64,000 nt of DNA from Teredinibacter turnerae (GCF_037935975.1 NZ_CP149817.1:4836001-4900000), one strand, 5' to 3'. Shown: positions 28,225 through 38,950, counted from the stretch's first letter. Numbers and translations: made by a program. The notes: generated by a model not told the origin, from the letters alone.

Positions 28225-29085
28225 TTAACCTTTTTTAGAGCCGTTCGCGCGCGGATCAGGCGCTTTTTCCGCATACGCGGGGTGCCTGTAAGCATAGAAG
28301 AAAATCAGCGCACCAATAACAATCATCGGCAAACTCAGCTCTTGTCCACGAGTCAGCCAGCCGAACATATCAAAACCTATATGAGCATCGGGTTCGCGCA
28401 CAAACTCCACGGCAAAGCGGAAACAGCCGTACAAAATCAAAAACAGTGACGCCACCGCAGCGCGCGGTCGCGGCTTGGAAGAAAACCAAAACAGCACTGC
28501 GAACAACACCACACCTTCGAGCGCGGCCTGATACAGCTGCGATGGATGGCGGGCCACACCCGGGTCTTTCGGAAACACCATGCCAATCGGCAAGGTCGTT
28601 ACACGGCCCCAGAGTTCTTGCCCAATAAAATTACCAATCCGCCCTAAGCCCAGGCCAATAGGTACAAGAGGGGCGACAAAATCCATAAGATCGAGAAATC
28701 GCACCTGCATTTTTCGCGCGTAGAGCATCATCGCCACGATGACACCAAGCAACCCACCGTGAAAAGACATTCCGCCTTCCCATACCCGGAAGAGCCACAT
28801 TGGGTCATCCAGAAACGCGCCAAAATTGTAGAAGAATACATAGCCGCAACGACCGCCAAGTACCACACCTATGGCCACGTAAAACACCAGATCTTCGAGC
28901 CACGACTTGTGCACGACATTGTGCGGCTTGCCTGCGCGGTAGGTACCGACCGCCCAGCACAGAATAAAACCGAACAAATACATCAACCCGTACCAGTGAA
29001 TATCCGGCAGGTTGATGGTTTTTCCGAAGACAGTAACGGAGCCGAGAGAGAGTGCGACGGGATCGATTTCCGGGTACTTAAGCAT
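28225..29085 (-). CDS. lgt: Prolipoprotein diacylglyceryl transferase
   Basis: 286-residue, seven-helix inner-membrane enzyme that attaches diacylglycerol from phosphatidylglycerol to the Cys of prolipoproteins, the first step of lipoprotein maturation. The Lgt signature is GLGLGRIGNFIGQELWGR, with the essential Arg and Asn-Phe-Ile. SFHGGLLGV carries the conserved catalytic His and RHPSQLYQA is another family motif. Several predicted lipoproteins in this window would be its substrates. Confidence 0.96.
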   Translation of the reverse strand: MLKYPEIDPVALSLGSVTVFGKTINLPDIHWYGLMYLFGFILCWAVGTYRAGKPHNVVHKSWLEDLVFYVAIGVVLGGRCGYVFFYNFGAFLDDPMWLFRVWEGGMSFHGGLLGVIVAMMLYARKMQVRFLDLMDFVAPLVPIGLGLGRIGNFIGQELWGRVTTLPIGMVFPKDPGVARHPSQLYQAALEGVVLFAVLFWFSSKPRPRAAVASLFLILYGCFRFAVEFVREPDAHIGFDMFGWLTRGQELSLPMIVIGALIFFYAYRHPAYAEKAPDPRANGSKKG

Positions 29086-29164
29086 GCCTCATCCGCGGGG
29101 GGAGAATTTTTCGAGGGCCGATCATATCAGAGGCAGATGACGATGTGTTGTAAAAAGCGTAATC

Positions 29165-31426
29165 TCAGGTGTCATCCCCAAGCGGACGCACAATACGGGT
29201 AAGACCGGTATTGCGGAAGGTTGCGTCGATAACCCGGTTAATAGACTCGGTATCTGGCAGCCGCATCACTTCGCTCAGCAAGCGCTCCGCCTGTTCTAAA
29301 GTCACACTGCGCACCACCGATTTTACCTTGAGTAAATTAGTGGCACTCATCGACAGCACATCGTATCCCATCGCCATTAGCAGGAGCGCGGCCGCCGGAT
29401 CGCCAGCCAGCTCACCACAGATACTCACCGGCACACCCTGACTGTGGGAGTCCACCACGATCGCGCGCAAAGCCCGCAACACCGCGGGATGTAACGAGTG
29501 ATACAAATCGGCGACGCGCGGATTATTGCGATCAACCGCGAGCAAATACTGTGTTAGATCGTTAGAACCCACGGAGAGAAAATCGACGCGTGCGGCGAAA
29601 TCTTTCGCCTGGTACACCGCGCCGGGAACTTCGATCATAACCCCAAATGGCGGCATTTCGATCTGAAACCCCTCTTCCAGCAACTCGTCGTAAGCGCGAT
29701 AAAGCAGCATTTGCGCGATTTCCAGTTCGGCGACGTTGCTCACCATCGGTACCATGATGCGCAGGTTGTTCAACCCCTCACTGGCCTTGAGCATCGCGCG
29801 AATCTGTACCAAAAATATTTCCGGGTGATCCAGCGTTACGCGAATGCCGCGCCAGCCCAGAAACGGGTTTTCCTCTTCGATGGGGAAATACGGCAGGGAT
29901 TTATCGCCACCTACATCGAGCGTACGCATAGTGACCGTGTGCGGTGCAAATGCCTGTAGTTGATCGCGATAGGTTTGCCTCTGCTCTTCCTCGCTGGGAA
30001 AACGGTCGCGCAACATAAACGGTATTTCGGTGCGGTAGAGGCCTACCCCTTCGGCGCCCCGCTCCAGGGAAATCATTGCATCGGCCATCAAACCGGTGTT
30101 GACCCACAGCGCCACCCGGTGGTGATCCACGGTTTCGCAGGGCAAATCTTTGAGCGCTTCGAGGCCCGCAACCAGCTGCACGTCTTCATCAACAATTACC
30201 TGGTACTGAGCGCGCAGGCCATCACTCGGATCACTGTACACAGAGCCGCGATAGCCATCGACGATCAGTTCGCGCCCGTCCAGGTGAGTAAACGGGAGAT
30301 CTACCGCGCCCATCACTGTAGGAATCCCGATAGAACGCGCAAGAATGGCAATATGTGAATTACTGGAGCCGCGTGTCGATACAATCCCCGCAAGCTTGCC
30401 AGGCGGCACTTCCGCAAGCACAGACGCAGACAGATCCTCCCCGACAAGGATGGTATTGTCCGGATACACCCGCTCTTTGCGCGACGACTCCTGCAAACAG
30501 GCCAGCACCCGGCAGCCGAGATCGCGCACATCCGAGGCGCGCTCGCGCAAATAGGGATCGTGCATGCTTGAAAACGTTTTTACGTGCTCGAGGATAACCG
30601 AGCTCCAGGCGTAGGGCGCAGCAAAGCCCTGGGATATTTTTTCGGTAACTTCCTGGGCTAGTGAAGTATCTTCCAGCATGCCGATATAAGCATCAAACAA
30701 CACCCGCTCTTCCCGGTTCAAGCGACTTTCCAGTTCGCTGGCCAGGCGCCGTACATCAGCTCGCACCAGCGACAGCCCCTGCTGAAAAAACTCCAGCTCA
30801 GCATCGACCGACTCGCAGGTTTGACAAGGCACCGAATTGAGATCGGCAACCGGCGAAGACACCACGCACACGCCGATCGCGACGCCGGACGCCCCCGGTA
30901 CGCCATTGAAGCGCACCTCGGTTTTTTTACCCATCCCGCGCAAAGCGCCGGTGGCTTCCGCATGGGCAATTACCGCAGCGAGCTGTGCCGACATAGTGAC
31001 CAGAAATGCTTCCTCACCTTCGTCGAATTTGCGTTTTTCGCGCTGCTGAATCACCAGTACGCCGAGAATCTGGCGGTGATGAATAATGGGCACACCGAGA
31101 AAGGAGCTGAAGCGCTCTTCGCCGGTTTCAGGAAAATACTGGTAGCGCGGATGACTCTCCGCATCGTCGAGGTTGAGCGGTTCTTCGCGGGATGCAACAT
31201 GCCCCACCAACCCCTCTTTCTCAGAAAGCTTTACCCGGCGCACCGCACTCTTGTGCAGACCTTCCGTCGCCATCAATACGAACTGACGCTCGTTGTCGCG
31301 CAAATAAACCGAACAAACTTCGGTTTTCATCGCCTGCTTAACCCGGGTAACAATGATTTCCAACACTGAATTCAGATCCGCAGCGGCGTTGACCTCCTGG
31401 ACAATACTGCGCAACGAATTCAGCAT
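29165..31426 (-). CDS. ptsP: Phosphoenolpyruvate-protein phosphotransferase PtsP (enzyme I-Ntr)
   Basis: 753 residues. An N-terminal GAF domain (about 1-150) is followed by the enzyme I region. That region has the phospho-His domain ([21 protein letters not shown] with active His near 360), the linker, and a C-terminal PEP-binding TIM barrel ([51 protein letters not shown], and Cys in [10 protein letters not shown]). It starts the nitrogen phosphotransferase relay to PtsO/NPr and PtsN, which senses glutamine/2-oxoglutarate through GAF. Its first codons overlap the 3' end of rppH by seven bases, the usual rppH-ptsP pair. Confidence 0.96.
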   Translation of the reverse strand: MLNSLRSIVQEVNAAADLNSVLEIIVTRVKQAMKTEVCSVYLRDNERQFVLMATEGLHKSAVRRVKLSEKEGLVGHVASREEPLNLDDAESHPRYQYFPETGEERFSSFLGVPIIHHRQILGVLVIQQREKRKFDEGEEAFLVTMSAQLAAVIAHAEATGALRGMGKKTEVRFNGVPGASGVAIGVCVVSSPVADLNSVPCQTCESVDAELEFFQQGLSLVRADVRRLASELESRLNREERVLFDAYIGMLEDTSLAQEVTEKISQGFAAPYAWSSVILEHVKTFSSMHDPYLRERASDVRDLGCRVLACLQESSRKERVYPDNTILVGEDLSASVLAEVPPGKLAGIVSTRGSSNSHIAILARSIGIPTVMGAVDLPFTHLDGRELIVDGYRGSVYSDPSDGLRAQYQVIVDEDVQLVAGLEALKDLPCETVDHHRVALWVNTGLMADAMISLERGAEGVGLYRTEIPFMLRDRFPSEEEQRQTYRDQLQAFAPHTVTMRTLDVGGDKSLPYFPIEEENPFLGWRGIRVTLDHPEIFLVQIRAMLKASEGLNNLRIMVPMVSNVAELEIAQMLLYRAYDELLEEGFQIEMPPFGVMIEVPGAVYQAKDFAARVDFLSVGSNDLTQYLLAVDRNNPRVADLYHSLHPAVLRALRAIVVDSHSQGVPVSICGELAGDPAAALLLMAMGYDVLSMSATNLLKVKSVVRSVTLEQAERLLSEVMRLPDTESINRVIDATFRNTGLTRIVRPLGDDT

Positions 31427-31935
31427 AGCGACTCCCCATCGACCAGCGGCAAACCGCTCAGCAGGCTATTGTGCGGTGCCACCAGCTCCTTGAGCGCACG
31501 CCGGTAGACTTCACGTTTAAACGAAACCACCTTAGACAGCGGATACCAATAGCTTACCCAGCGCCACTCGTCAAACTCCGGCGGACCGCCGCCGATCAGA
31601 TCGACAGCGGAATCTTCAGCCAGCATTTTCAACAAAAACCATTTTTGTTTTTGACCAACGCAGCGCGGCTCTTTTTGCCGCACCAGTTTCTGCGGCAGAC
31701 GGTAACGCAGCCAGCCCTGAGTGACCGCGAGAATTTCAACATCCTCAGCCTTAAGCCCCACCTCTTCCTGTAACTCTCGATAGAGGGCCTGTTCTGCCGA
31801 CTCGGATTCTTTGATCCCACCCTGCGGAAATTGCCAGGCATCCTGTCCGCCAACGCGACGCGCCCACAGCACCCGGCCGCTGCCGTCAGCCAGAATAATT
31901 CCCACGTTGGGGCGGAATCCGTCGGTGTCGATCAC
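31420..31935 (-). CDS. rppH: RNA pyrophosphohydrolase
   Basis: 171-residue Nudix hydrolase that removes pyrophosphate from the 5' end of mRNAs and so starts their decay. The Nudix box [23 protein letters not shown] fits GX5EX7REUXEEXGU and is preceded by WQFPQ. Start is GTG at 31935 with GAGG six bases upstream, and the N-terminus [13 protein letters not shown] is typical of RppH. First gene of the rppH-ptsP-lgt-thyA-folA operon. Confidence 0.96.
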   Translation of the reverse strand: MIDTDGFRPNVGIILADGSGRVLWARRVGGQDAWQFPQGGIKESESAEQALYRELQEEVGLKAEDVEILAVTQGWLRYRLPQKLVRQKEPRCVGQKQKWFLLKMLAEDSAVDLIGGGPPEFDEWRWVSYWYPLSKVVSFKREVYRRALKELVAPHNSLLSGLPLVDGESLC

Positions 31936-31958
31936 AGATAACCTCGCAATTAAATAGT

Positions 31959-31967
31959 TGTTATAAT
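31959..31967 (+). promoter_or_regulatory. Extended -10 promoter for the HAD phosphatase gene
   Basis: TGTTATAAT is an exact TGnTATAAT extended -10 element, so a strong -35 is not needed and none is seen. The start point near 31974 would give a 30-nt leader to the ATG at 32004. The divergent rppH start lies only 24 bases upstream. Confidence 0.65.
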
Positions 31968-32003
31968 CCCTATTGTTTCACAAACCTGGGGTTGTGAACA
32001 CTC

Positions 32004-32714
32004 ATGGCAGATTGCCCTCGCACAGCCATCCACCCCCTCCGCCTTTTGGATACCCATCTCTTGAGTTTAGCAATATTTGACCTCGACAATACCCTGATTG
32101 GCGGCGACAGCGACCATGCCTGGGGCGAATTTCTGGTAGCTGAAAAAATCGTCGATGCCGACACACACAGCCGCACCAACGACCAATTCTACGAGGACTA
32201 CAAGCGCGGTACGCTGGATATTCAAGCCTACCTGCGCTTTGCGCTTGCCCCCCTGAAACAATACGACATGGCTGAGCTGGACGAATTGCACCAGCGTTTT
32301 TTTGCAACCTGCATACGCCCGCTGTGGCTGCCCAAAGCCGAAGCGCTCATTGCAAGCCACCGCCAGCAAGGGCACCGGCTGCTCGTCATCACAGCCACCA
32401 ACCGGTTTATCACCGCGCCCATCGTTGCCGCTCTGGGAATCGACGATCTGCTGGCAAGCGATGCGGAAATTGTGGACAACCGCTACACCGGCGAGCCGAG
32501 CGGTATTCCCTGTTTTCAGCAAGGTAAAGTAGCGCGTTTGAAAAATTGGCTTGCCGAAACCGGGGAAACTCTGGCCAACAGTTATTTTTACAGCGATTCT
32601 GCCAACGACTTGCCCTTGCTCCAAGTCGTCGATCACCCGGTTGCCGTCGATCCGGACGAACGCCTCCACGCCTTCGCCGAACAGCACCAATGGCCAATTC
32701 TATCTCTGCGCTGA
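32004..32714 (+). CDS. HAD family phosphatase, SerB-like (HAD-IB)
   Basis: 236 residues as annotated. Haloacid-dehalogenase phosphatase: motif I FDLDNTLIGGDSD (nucleophile and general acid Asp), motif II VITATN, and motif III/IV SDSANDLPLL. The helical cap between motifs I and II fits the HAD-IB group of SerB-like hydrolases; homologues in Pseudomonas lie next to rppH in the same divergent layout. Relatives begin just before motif I, so a TTG at 32061 (residue 20) could be the true start. The ATG at 32004 has only a distant GGGG. Substrate unknown; phosphoserine is one candidate. Confidence 0.88.
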   Translation: MADCPRTAIHPLRLLDTHLLSLAIFDLDNTLIGGDSDHAWGEFLVAEKIVDADTHSRTNDQFYEDYKRGTLDIQAYLRFALAPLKQYDMAELDELHQRFFATCIRPLWLPKAEALIASHRQQGHRLLVITATNRFITAPIVAALGIDDLLASDAEIVDNRYTGEPSGIPCFQQGKVARLKNWLAETGETLANSYFYSDSANDLPLLQVVDHPVAVDPDERLHAFAEQHQWPILSLR

Positions 32715-32745
32715 GCCGCGCACGAACCCCACATTGAGGTTAAGT

Positions 32746-33864
32746 ATGGATACCCGAATCTTGTCCGCCTGCTGTCTCAGTTTGTGCTGTTGGTTGAGCG
32801 CCTGCCAACAGAAATCCAGCGAACCTGCCGAACCAGCGACGCCGACACCGCAGGCGATCGGTGTTGATCTGTCGGAACAGAACAACACTTACTGGGATAC
32901 AGGGAACCACGCGCTAGCGTCCTCACTCAATGCAGGGCAAAAACTGCAGGCGTTGATACGCGCCTTCCTCGCCAACCCCTCTGGCGATACGCTGGCCGCA
33001 GCGCAAGAGCAATGGATTCATACGGAATCGGCCTGGCAGAGCTTCTTTTTTTACTCTCAGTGGCCCATAACACTGACCGACGTTTACGCCCCCATGTCGC
33101 CACTGCTATTCAACATAGGTGCGCGCCCAATCCAACCAGGATACCTGGACTATGTTGGGCCCTACCCATACTCTGGCCTCGTGCACGATATCAGCGTGCC
33201 GCTTTCAGCTGAGAGCCTTGAAGAGCAGCACGGAATGATGGACGCGGAAGCGGCGGCGCTGGGCATCTACGCCATTGAATTTATGCTGTTTGGGGAACAG
33301 AATACGCGGCCAAGCAGTGACTATCAGCCCGCAACAACGCTGACGTCCGCCCAGCGGGAGCAAGGCTTCCAGCAAGCCATCGAGTTGCCCGCCAACCGGC
33401 GCCGCGAATTGCTCAACTTGCAGGCCGACCTGCTGGTTGTGCATTTGACCACATTGCAAACCCTGTGGAATGACGACAGTAAGAGCAGCATTCGCAGTCA
33501 CTGGCAGCGACTGTCGAATGATGCGCAACAGGTCGCGATGCTGAGCAACCTTGAGCGTGCCACCACGCATCTGCTGCTGGAAATTGCCCGTGCGACTCCC
33601 ACTGCGCAGCCTGCAGAAGCAACCGAAGGCAAGCCGCTGTCACCTTCCGCGCTCGCACAAGCGGTCAGCTCATTAAAAATTACCAGCGCCTGGCTCGTTG
33701 AACCAGAGCCCATCGACGCCCGCGCCTGCTTCGACAGCGTCGCCACCCAGCTCAGGAACGCCACAACACTTGAAGCCTGGAGCGATATATATCAATTGTT
33801 CCGCACTTGCGCTAACTCAGACGCCAGCTCGACACTGCCACCTCTAGAGGAACAAGAAGGCTAA
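32746..33864 (+). CDS. Imelysin-like (M75-related) lipoprotein
   Basis: 372-residue lipoprotein. The ATG at 32746 has GAGG six bases upstream. A signal peptide ends in the lipobox LSAC at residues 16-19, so Cys19 should be acylated. The rest fits the imelysin/insulin-cleaving membrane peptidase family, whose members are often iron-linked. Visible parts are WIHTESAWQSFFFYSQWP and GIYAIEFMLFGEQNT. In most family members the second motif is GxHxxE, but here the His is replaced by Tyr, so metal binding or activity may be lost. It follows the HAD gene by 31 bases. Peptidase activity is not established for the family as a whole. Confidence 0.8.
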   Translation: MDTRILSACCLSLCCWLSACQQKSSEPAEPATPTPQAIGVDLSEQNNTYWDTGNHALASSLNAGQKLQALIRAFLANPSGDTLAAAQEQWIHTESAWQSFFFYSQWPITLTDVYAPMSPLLFNIGARPIQPGYLDYVGPYPYSGLVHDISVPLSAESLEEQHGMMDAEAAALGIYAIEFMLFGEQNTRPSSDYQPATTLTSAQREQGFQQAIELPANRRRELLNLQADLLVVHLTTLQTLWNDDSKSSIRSHWQRLSNDAQQVAMLSNLERATTHLLLEIARATPTAQPAEATEGKPLSPSALAQAVSSLKITSAWLVEPEPIDARACFDSVATQLRNATTLEAWSDIYQLFRTCANSDASSTLPPLEEQEG

Positions 33865-33952
33865 ACAACACCGGAACGGGCAATTTTTACTCAGAGGGGG
33901 CTAAAAGCAACTAAACTAAAGAGACTATCAGACCTCGGATCAGTCATTGCCA

Positions 33953-34828
33953 ATGAGTACGGAACTTACCCCTGAACAAATACAGAAGGTCCTTCAGGGT
34001 ATTGCCATACCGCCTCAACCGCAGGTTCTGGTCGATTTACAAATGGAACAGCTGAAGCCGGACTGGAGCATCCAGGAAATCGCACGGCTTATTGGTCAGG
34101 ATGTCGGCCTCTCTGGCAGCATTCTGAAAACCGTCAACTCCCCATTTTATAAACACTCCAACACCATCACATCAATAGATCAGGCGGTCAATTTACTTGG
34201 CGTCAACAGTGTCGTGAATCTGGTCAATGCATTGTCGATCAAGGGTGCGCTATCCGACGATGACATTATTGCCCTGGGGCGTTTCTGGGATACGGCGATG
34301 GACATCGCCATCACCTCCTCCGTAATCGCCAAGCAGATTGGCGTGCCCAACCCGGAGGAAGCCTACACCCTGGGCCTGTTTCACAACTGTGGCGTGCCAC
34401 TGTTGATGTCACGCTTTGCCAACTACAACCAGGTCATGATAGAGGCTTACGCCGATGCGGGCGAACGCATTGTAGAAGTGGAAAACCGGCGGATAAATAC
34501 CAACCACGCCGTGGTCGGTTACTATGTGGCAAAGTCCTGGAACCTGCCCGACTATCTTTGTGAGGCGATCCACGAACACCACCGCATCATGAAAACCTTT
34601 GCCGAAGAATCCGCCAGCGCACGCAAAAAGACCTTGCTTGCGGTACTTAAAATGGCAGAGCACATTTGCGGAAACTATCGCATTCTCGGCCAGCAGAACG
34701 AGGACTACGAGTGGGCGCGAATTCGGGAAATTGTGTGGATGTACACAGGGCTGACCGAATATGAATTTGCCAGCCTCAAGCTTCAGATCGAAGAAATGGG
34801 CCTGGGCTCGCTGGCGTATTACGACTAG
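33953..34828 (+). CDS. HDOD domain protein
   Basis: 291 residues with an HDOD domain from about residue 12 to 210. Typical parts are IPPQPQVLVDLQ, LIGQDVGLSGSILKTVNSPFY, SIDQAVNLLGVNSVVNLVNAL, and a helical core with LGLFHNCGVPLL. HDOD is related to HD phosphohydrolases but lacks the full metal-binding set. Proteins of this type act in signalling in many Proteobacteria without a known enzyme activity. The start at 33953 is an ATG; two codons upstream a TTG is also in frame. A terminator lies 120 bases after the stop. Confidence 0.87.
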   Translation: MSTELTPEQIQKVLQGIAIPPQPQVLVDLQMEQLKPDWSIQEIARLIGQDVGLSGSILKTVNSPFYKHSNTITSIDQAVNLLGVNSVVNLVNALSIKGALSDDDIIALGRFWDTAMDIAITSSVIAKQIGVPNPEEAYTLGLFHNCGVPLLMSRFANYNQVMIEAYADAGERIVEVENRRINTNHAVVGYYVAKSWNLPDYLCEAIHEHHRIMKTFAEESASARKKTLLAVLKMAEHICGNYRILGQQNEDYEWARIREIVWMYTGLTEYEFASLKLQIEEMGLGSLAYYD

Positions 34829-34950
34829 AGCCAGCTGCAACGCAGCGCCCACCAACAGTGCAAACTTAAAGACAGGATCAAAACAAGACAGCAGCAAAAC
34901 GTTTTTAACCCGCTCTTGCACAGCACCGCCCGCCTGAAAAATACGCCCAT

Positions 34951-34980
34951 AAAAAACCCGGCACCAGGGCCGGGTTTTTT
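34951..34980. terminator. Bidirectional rho-independent terminator between HDOD gene and gcvH
   Basis: A 12-bp perfect stem (34951-34962 with 34969-34980) has A6 on one side and T6 on the other around CCCGGC/GCCGGG. It serves gcvH on the minus strand and can stop the HDOD transcript on the plus strand. Confidence 0.94.
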
Positions 34981-35000
34981 AAAACGGTTTCTTACACACG

Positions 35001-35393
35001 TTAACTGTCGTCTTCGACTGACTTCACATAAGCCTCAGAATCCATCGCACCGTCCAGCTCGGACACGTCGCTTGGCTTAACCTTGAAGAACCAGCCGTCG
35101 TCGTAAGGCGATTCGTTTACTGTCTCAGGCGCTTCTTCCAGTACCTCGTTTACGGCAATCACTTCGCCTGTCACTGGGGAGTAGATGTCTGATGCGGCTT
35201 TGACGGATTCGACCACGCCAGCTTCCTCACCCGCACTCACCTGCGAGCCCACTTCAGGTGTTTCGACAAATACCACATCACCCAGGGCTTCCTGTGCGTG
35301 ATCGGTAATACCGATGGTAACGGTGCCGTCTTCCTCAACCCTCGCCCACTCGTGGCTGGAGAGGTATTTCAACTCGCTGCGAATTTCACTCAT
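35001..35393 (-). CDS. gcvH: Glycine cleavage system H protein
   Basis: 130-residue lipoyl carrier that shuttles the aminomethyl group between the P, T and L proteins of glycine cleavage. The lipoylated Lys is in [13 protein letters not shown] (about residue 65). The fold motifs [21 protein letters not shown] and LGDVVFVE match E. coli GcvH (129 residues). It follows gcvT by 41 bases and is last before a strong terminator. Confidence 0.97.
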   Translation of the reverse strand: MSEIRSELKYLSSHEWARVEEDGTVTIGITDHAQEALGDVVFVETPEVGSQVSAGEEAGVVESVKAASDIYSPVTGEVIAVNEVLEEAPETVNESPYDDGWFFKVKPSDVSELDGAMDSEAYVKSVEDDS

Positions 35394-35434
35394 GATGATT
35401 TCCTGCTGTCACTTATTTTTAACTCGACTGTATT

Positions 35435-36526
35435 CTAAAACACTTTATTGCCGCTGCGCACGAAGCACGGCGAGATGATTTTGACTTCCAGCTGACGATT
35501 GCGCACGTTCACCACAGCCTGGTCGGCAAAACCCACCGGGACACGCGCGAGCGCGATGGAATAGCCCAGTGTCGGTGAAAAGGTTCCGCTGGTAATCACC
35601 CCAACACCATCAACACCCGGCGCACTCACCTCCTGTTCTGCCCGCAGCACGCCCTTGCCGGTATACACCAGGCCGACCAGCTTGTGACTGATACCCGCGG
35701 ATTTTTCCGCCGTGAGCGCTGCACGCCCGATAAAATTGCGTTCAGCGGGCTCCCAGGCCACCGTCCAGGCCATATTTGCCACCAGCGGCGAGGTATCGTC
35801 GTCCATTTCGTGGCCGTATAAATTCATCCCTGCCTCAAGGCGCAGGGTGTCTCGCGCACCTAAACCGCACGGCGTAACGCCAATACGCGCAAGATCCTGC
35901 CAGAGCTGCACAGCGGCCTCGGCGGGCAAAATGATTTCGTAGCCGTCTTCACCGGTGTACCCGGTGCGCGCGACAAACCAGTCGGCGTGCCCCTCACCAC
36001 TGAGGGGCACGCCCTGAAATATCTTCAGCCCTTCCAGCGCTGCGGCGCCGATTAAATCGTGCACTTTTCCACGCGCTAAGGGGCCCTGCACGGCGATCAT
36101 TGCAAGCTCGGGGCGCTCGGCAACAGACACATCGTAAGCTTCTGACTGCGAATTTATCCACGCGAGATCTTTTTCTCGCGTTGCGCAGTTCACCACCAGA
36201 CGATAGCCGTCGGCCATCAGATACACAATTAAATCGTCGATGACACCACCGGATGCATTCAACATACCGGTGTACAGTGCCTTACCTGGCATTTTCAGTC
36301 GATCAACATCGTTGGCCAATAAATAACGCAAAAAATCCCGCGCACCAGTGCCCTGTATATCCACCACTGTCATATGCGACACATCGAACATTCCGGCCCC
36401 GTTGCGCACAGCGTGATGCTCTTCTATCTGTGAGCCATAGTTAACCGGCATATTCCAACCGCCAAAATCCACCAGTTTTCCGCCCATATCACGGTGCAGA
36501 TCGAACAGGGGTGTTTGTTTGAGCAT
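35435..36526 (-). CDS. gcvT: Glycine cleavage system T protein (aminomethyltransferase)
   Basis: 363 residues. It transfers the methylene group from H-protein-bound aminomethyl to tetrahydrofolate, releasing ammonia. Motifs include [31 protein letters not shown] with the conserved Asp, [11 protein letters not shown] and [21 protein letters not shown]. The operon gcvT-gcvH lacks gcvP, which must be elsewhere. The 62-base gap upstream is too short for a glycine riboswitch. Confidence 0.96.
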   Translation of the reverse strand: MLKQTPLFDLHRDMGGKLVDFGGWNMPVNYGSQIEEHHAVRNGAGMFDVSHMTVVDIQGTGARDFLRYLLANDVDRLKMPGKALYTGMLNASGGVIDDLIVYLMADGYRLVVNCATREKDLAWINSQSEAYDVSVAERPELAMIAVQGPLARGKVHDLIGAAALEGLKIFQGVPLSGEGHADWFVARTGYTGEDGYEIILPAEAAVQLWQDLARIGVTPCGLGARDTLRLEAGMNLYGHEMDDDTSPLVANMAWTVAWEPAERNFIGRAALTAEKSAGISHKLVGLVYTGKGVLRAEQEVSAPGVDGVGVITSGTFSPTLGYSIALARVPVGFADQAVVNVRNRQLEVKIISPCFVRSGNKVF

Positions 36527-36708
36527 AAGGGAGACTCCCGAGATCTAAAGCTCACTATTCTACTGAAAAGGGCACACCCGCTGAAACGTTGTGTCGGCCT
36601 TTTCCCAAATTAAAATGCGCGCAATCAGAAATAGAGGGCAACAAGCACGCTACACAGTTCGCTCGCGCTGTGGTACAACAGCGCGCCCATAAACGATGTT
36701 CAGACACT

Positions 36709-37767
36709 ATGTCCAGTTTTGCCGATAGATTACTCGCCTGGTTCGACGACCACGGCCGCAAAAACCTGCCCTGGCAACACCCGATCACACCCTATCGAGT
36801 ATGGCTGTCGGAAATAATGTTGCAACAGACCCAGGTGGAAACTGTCATCCCGTATTTTGAGCGGTTCGTGGCGAAGTTCAACGGATTCGCCAGCTTGGCT
36901 GAGGCACCACTCGACGAAGTACTGCATCTGTGGACGGGCCTGGGCTACTACGCGCGAGCGCGCAATCTCCATCGCTGCGCCCAGCAAGTCGTGGCGCAAC
37001 ACGGTGGCGACATGCCATCGGATATGGCCGAGCTGGAACAACTACCGGGAATTGGACGCTCCACCGCCGCAGCAATCGCCAGTATTGCGTTTGAGCAACC
37101 CTGCGCCATTCTCGACGGCAATGTGAAACGGGTGCTTGCGCGCTACCATGCAGTGGAAGGATGGCCCGGCAAAGCCGCCGTGCACGATGCCCTGTGGCAA
37201 TTCGCCGAAAAGCATATGCCCCGTGAACGCTGCCGGGATTACACCCAGGCAATCATGGATCTGGGCGCGACCTTGTGTACACGGGCGAGCCCCCAGTGCG
37301 AGATCTGCCCCATGCGCCGCGGCTGCAAAGCCAAAAAAACCGGCCAACCGCAAAATTTTCCGGGCAAAAAGCCGCGAAAAATACTGCCGGTGAAAACAGT
37401 TCAAATGCTAATTATGCGCAACCCACAGGGCCAGGTGTTACTGTTACAGAGGCCCCCCACGGGTATTTGGGGCGGGCTGTGGAGCTTTCCCGAAATCGAG
37501 ACTGGCACCGATTGTGAAAGCCATATTGCAGCCCAATTCGGGCGAGTACAGCATTTGACGCGCTGGCCGGCGATGCGCCATACATTCAGCCACTACCATC
37601 TGGATATCGCGCCTGTGGTTGCAGATCTATTACCGCGACCGCAAAACGTCGCTGAGGCGGACGCGCGTGTCTGGTACAACCTCAAAAATCCACCGGCACT
37701 GGGTTTGGCCGCGCCGGTGAAAAAATTGCTGACCCTACTCGACGAATTTACCCTGGAGGCACAATGA
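36709..37767 (+). CDS. mutY: Adenine DNA glycosylase
   Basis: 352 residues. It removes adenine opposite 8-oxoguanine, limiting G:C to T:A mutations. The ATG at 36709 is chosen by homology; the frame is open further upstream. Motifs: helix-hairpin-helix [17 protein letters not shown] with the catalytic Asp following in [13 protein letters not shown], a [4Fe-4S] loop with spacing C-x6-C-x2-C-x5-C ([17 protein letters not shown]), and a C-terminal Nudix-like domain that reads 8-oxoG. The next gene overlaps its stop by four bases (ATGA). Confidence 0.96.
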   Translation: MSSFADRLLAWFDDHGRKNLPWQHPITPYRVWLSEIMLQQTQVETVIPYFERFVAKFNGFASLAEAPLDEVLHLWTGLGYYARARNLHRCAQQVVAQHGGDMPSDMAELEQLPGIGRSTAAAIASIAFEQPCAILDGNVKRVLARYHAVEGWPGKAAVHDALWQFAEKHMPRERCRDYTQAIMDLGATLCTRASPQCEICPMRRGCKAKKTGQPQNFPGKKPRKILPVKTVQMLIMRNPQGQVLLLQRPPTGIWGGLWSFPEIETGTDCESHIAAQFGRVQHLTRWPAMRHTFSHYHLDIAPVVADLLPRPQNVAEADARVWYNLKNPPALGLAAPVKKLLTLLDEFTLEAQ

Positions 37768-38030
37768 CTCGCACAGTACACTGTCGCAAATACAATAAAG
37801 AAATGGAAGGCTTGGCGGTACCACCGCTGCCCGGGGCCAAGGGCACAGAATTGTTTAATAACGTGTCCAAACAGGCGTGGCAGGAATGGCTGCAACACCA
37901 GACCATGCTGATCAACGAAAAACAATTGAATTTAATGGATCTCACCGCCCGCGCGTACCTCACTGAGCAAATGGAAAAATTTCTCAGCGGTGCCGATTAC
38001 GATCAGGCAGATGGATACGTGCCAAAGTAG
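37764..38030 (+). CDS. YggX family Fe(II)-trafficking protein
   Basis: 88-residue small soluble protein: [21 protein letters not shown] carries the conserved Cys near residue 7 needed in E. coli YggX, and the C-terminus ends YVPK. It protects iron-sulphur proteins from oxidative damage. Its mutY-yggX coupling by a four-base overlap is the standard order in gammaproteobacteria, which supports the call. Confidence 0.95.
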   Translation: MTRTVHCRKYNKEMEGLAVPPLPGAKGTELFNNVSKQAWQEWLQHQTMLINEKQLNLMDLTARAYLTEQMEKFLSGADYDQADGYVPK

Positions 38031-38057
38031 TTGACCATTTTCAAATGGAGTTAAAGC

Positions 38058-38888
38058 GTGAACAGGATCGTTTCACTACTCGTCGCTCTATTTTTACCGA
38101 TAACCTTGCCGATACATGCTATCGCTGCGAATACAGTGCTCAGCTGCGACGCGTTTGCCAGCCACCCAACGCCGATCGGGAATCTGGTAAACAACGTGTG
38201 GAATCAACAGGCGGCGGGAAAAGCCCATTGGGAACAATGTCTGTTACAGCGCGCCGGGCCAAACGGACCGGAGTATGGCTGGCGCTGGCGCTGGCCCGCA
38301 AAACCTCGAGCCGTGTTCGCACAGCCGCAAATTACGCACGGCAACACGCCTTGGACCAGCCACCCGACACCCCAACCCGGTTTTCCAATTCCGCTCGCAG
38401 GGCTGGACCAGCTGACCATCGACTACGCCGTAACCACCACCGGGGATGCCGACTTCAATCTGGCGACCACCTTCTGGCTCACAGACCTTAACCAGGTGCC
38501 GCCACAAGCAGATATCAACAGCATACGTGCTGAATTTATGGTGTGGAGTTATGCATCTGATAATTTCTACAACACGCCAGCAGGTCGCAAGCGCGCGACC
38601 GTTGAAATTAGCGGTATCGAATGGGAGGTGTGGGTCGAGCGTCGCTGGCACGACACCTCTGGCGCCAACGACAACCGCTGGGTGTATATTGCGTTTCGCA
38701 GCACTAAAAATTATCTCGCCATTACCTACAATGCAGCGGAACTTATGCACTACGCGTTACATCGCGGCTTCCTGGAAAACGAGTGGAGCATTGCCGATAT
38801 TGAATTGGGCAACGAAGTTATGCGCGGCACCGGAGAAACCTGGGTACACAGGTTTCGCGTTTCCACCCCTGTTCTCAACAGCCACTAA
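38058..38888 (+). CDS. Secreted GH12-like glycoside hydrolase (endoglucanase/xyloglucanase-type)
   Basis: 276 residues with a signal peptide (1-24, MNRIVSLLVALFLPITLPIHAIA). Start is GTG with GGAG seven bases upstream. The fold pattern fits family 12: NNVWNQQ near the start, then E159 in AEFMVWS (compare EIMIWF in Streptomyces CelB, the nucleophile), ISGIEWEVWVERR, and RGFLENEWSIADIELGNEV with E253 in the acid/base position. Both catalytic Glu are kept. GH12 enzymes cut beta-1,4-glucan or xyloglucan; the exact substrate is unknown. No cellulose-binding module or linker is present, so it may act in the periplasm or be released free. Assignment rests on motif comparison by eye. Confidence 0.75.
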   Translation: MNRIVSLLVALFLPITLPIHAIAANTVLSCDAFASHPTPIGNLVNNVWNQQAAGKAHWEQCLLQRAGPNGPEYGWRWRWPAKPRAVFAQPQITHGNTPWTSHPTPQPGFPIPLAGLDQLTIDYAVTTTGDADFNLATTFWLTDLNQVPPQADINSIRAEFMVWSYASDNFYNTPAGRKRATVEISGIEWEVWVERRWHDTSGANDNRWVYIAFRSTKNYLAITYNAAELMHYALHRGFLENEWSIADIELGNEVMRGTGETWVHRFRVSTPVLNSH

Positions 38889-38950
38889 ACATCTAACCGC
38901 AGCTTCATTGTTGGTACAAAGTGTGTATAGCGCTGGCCGGAGGTAGTTTA

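Noticed and set aside
36527-36588. Glycine riboswitch before gcvT
   Set aside because: Only 62 bases are free upstream, too short for the aptamer, and no typical stems were seen.
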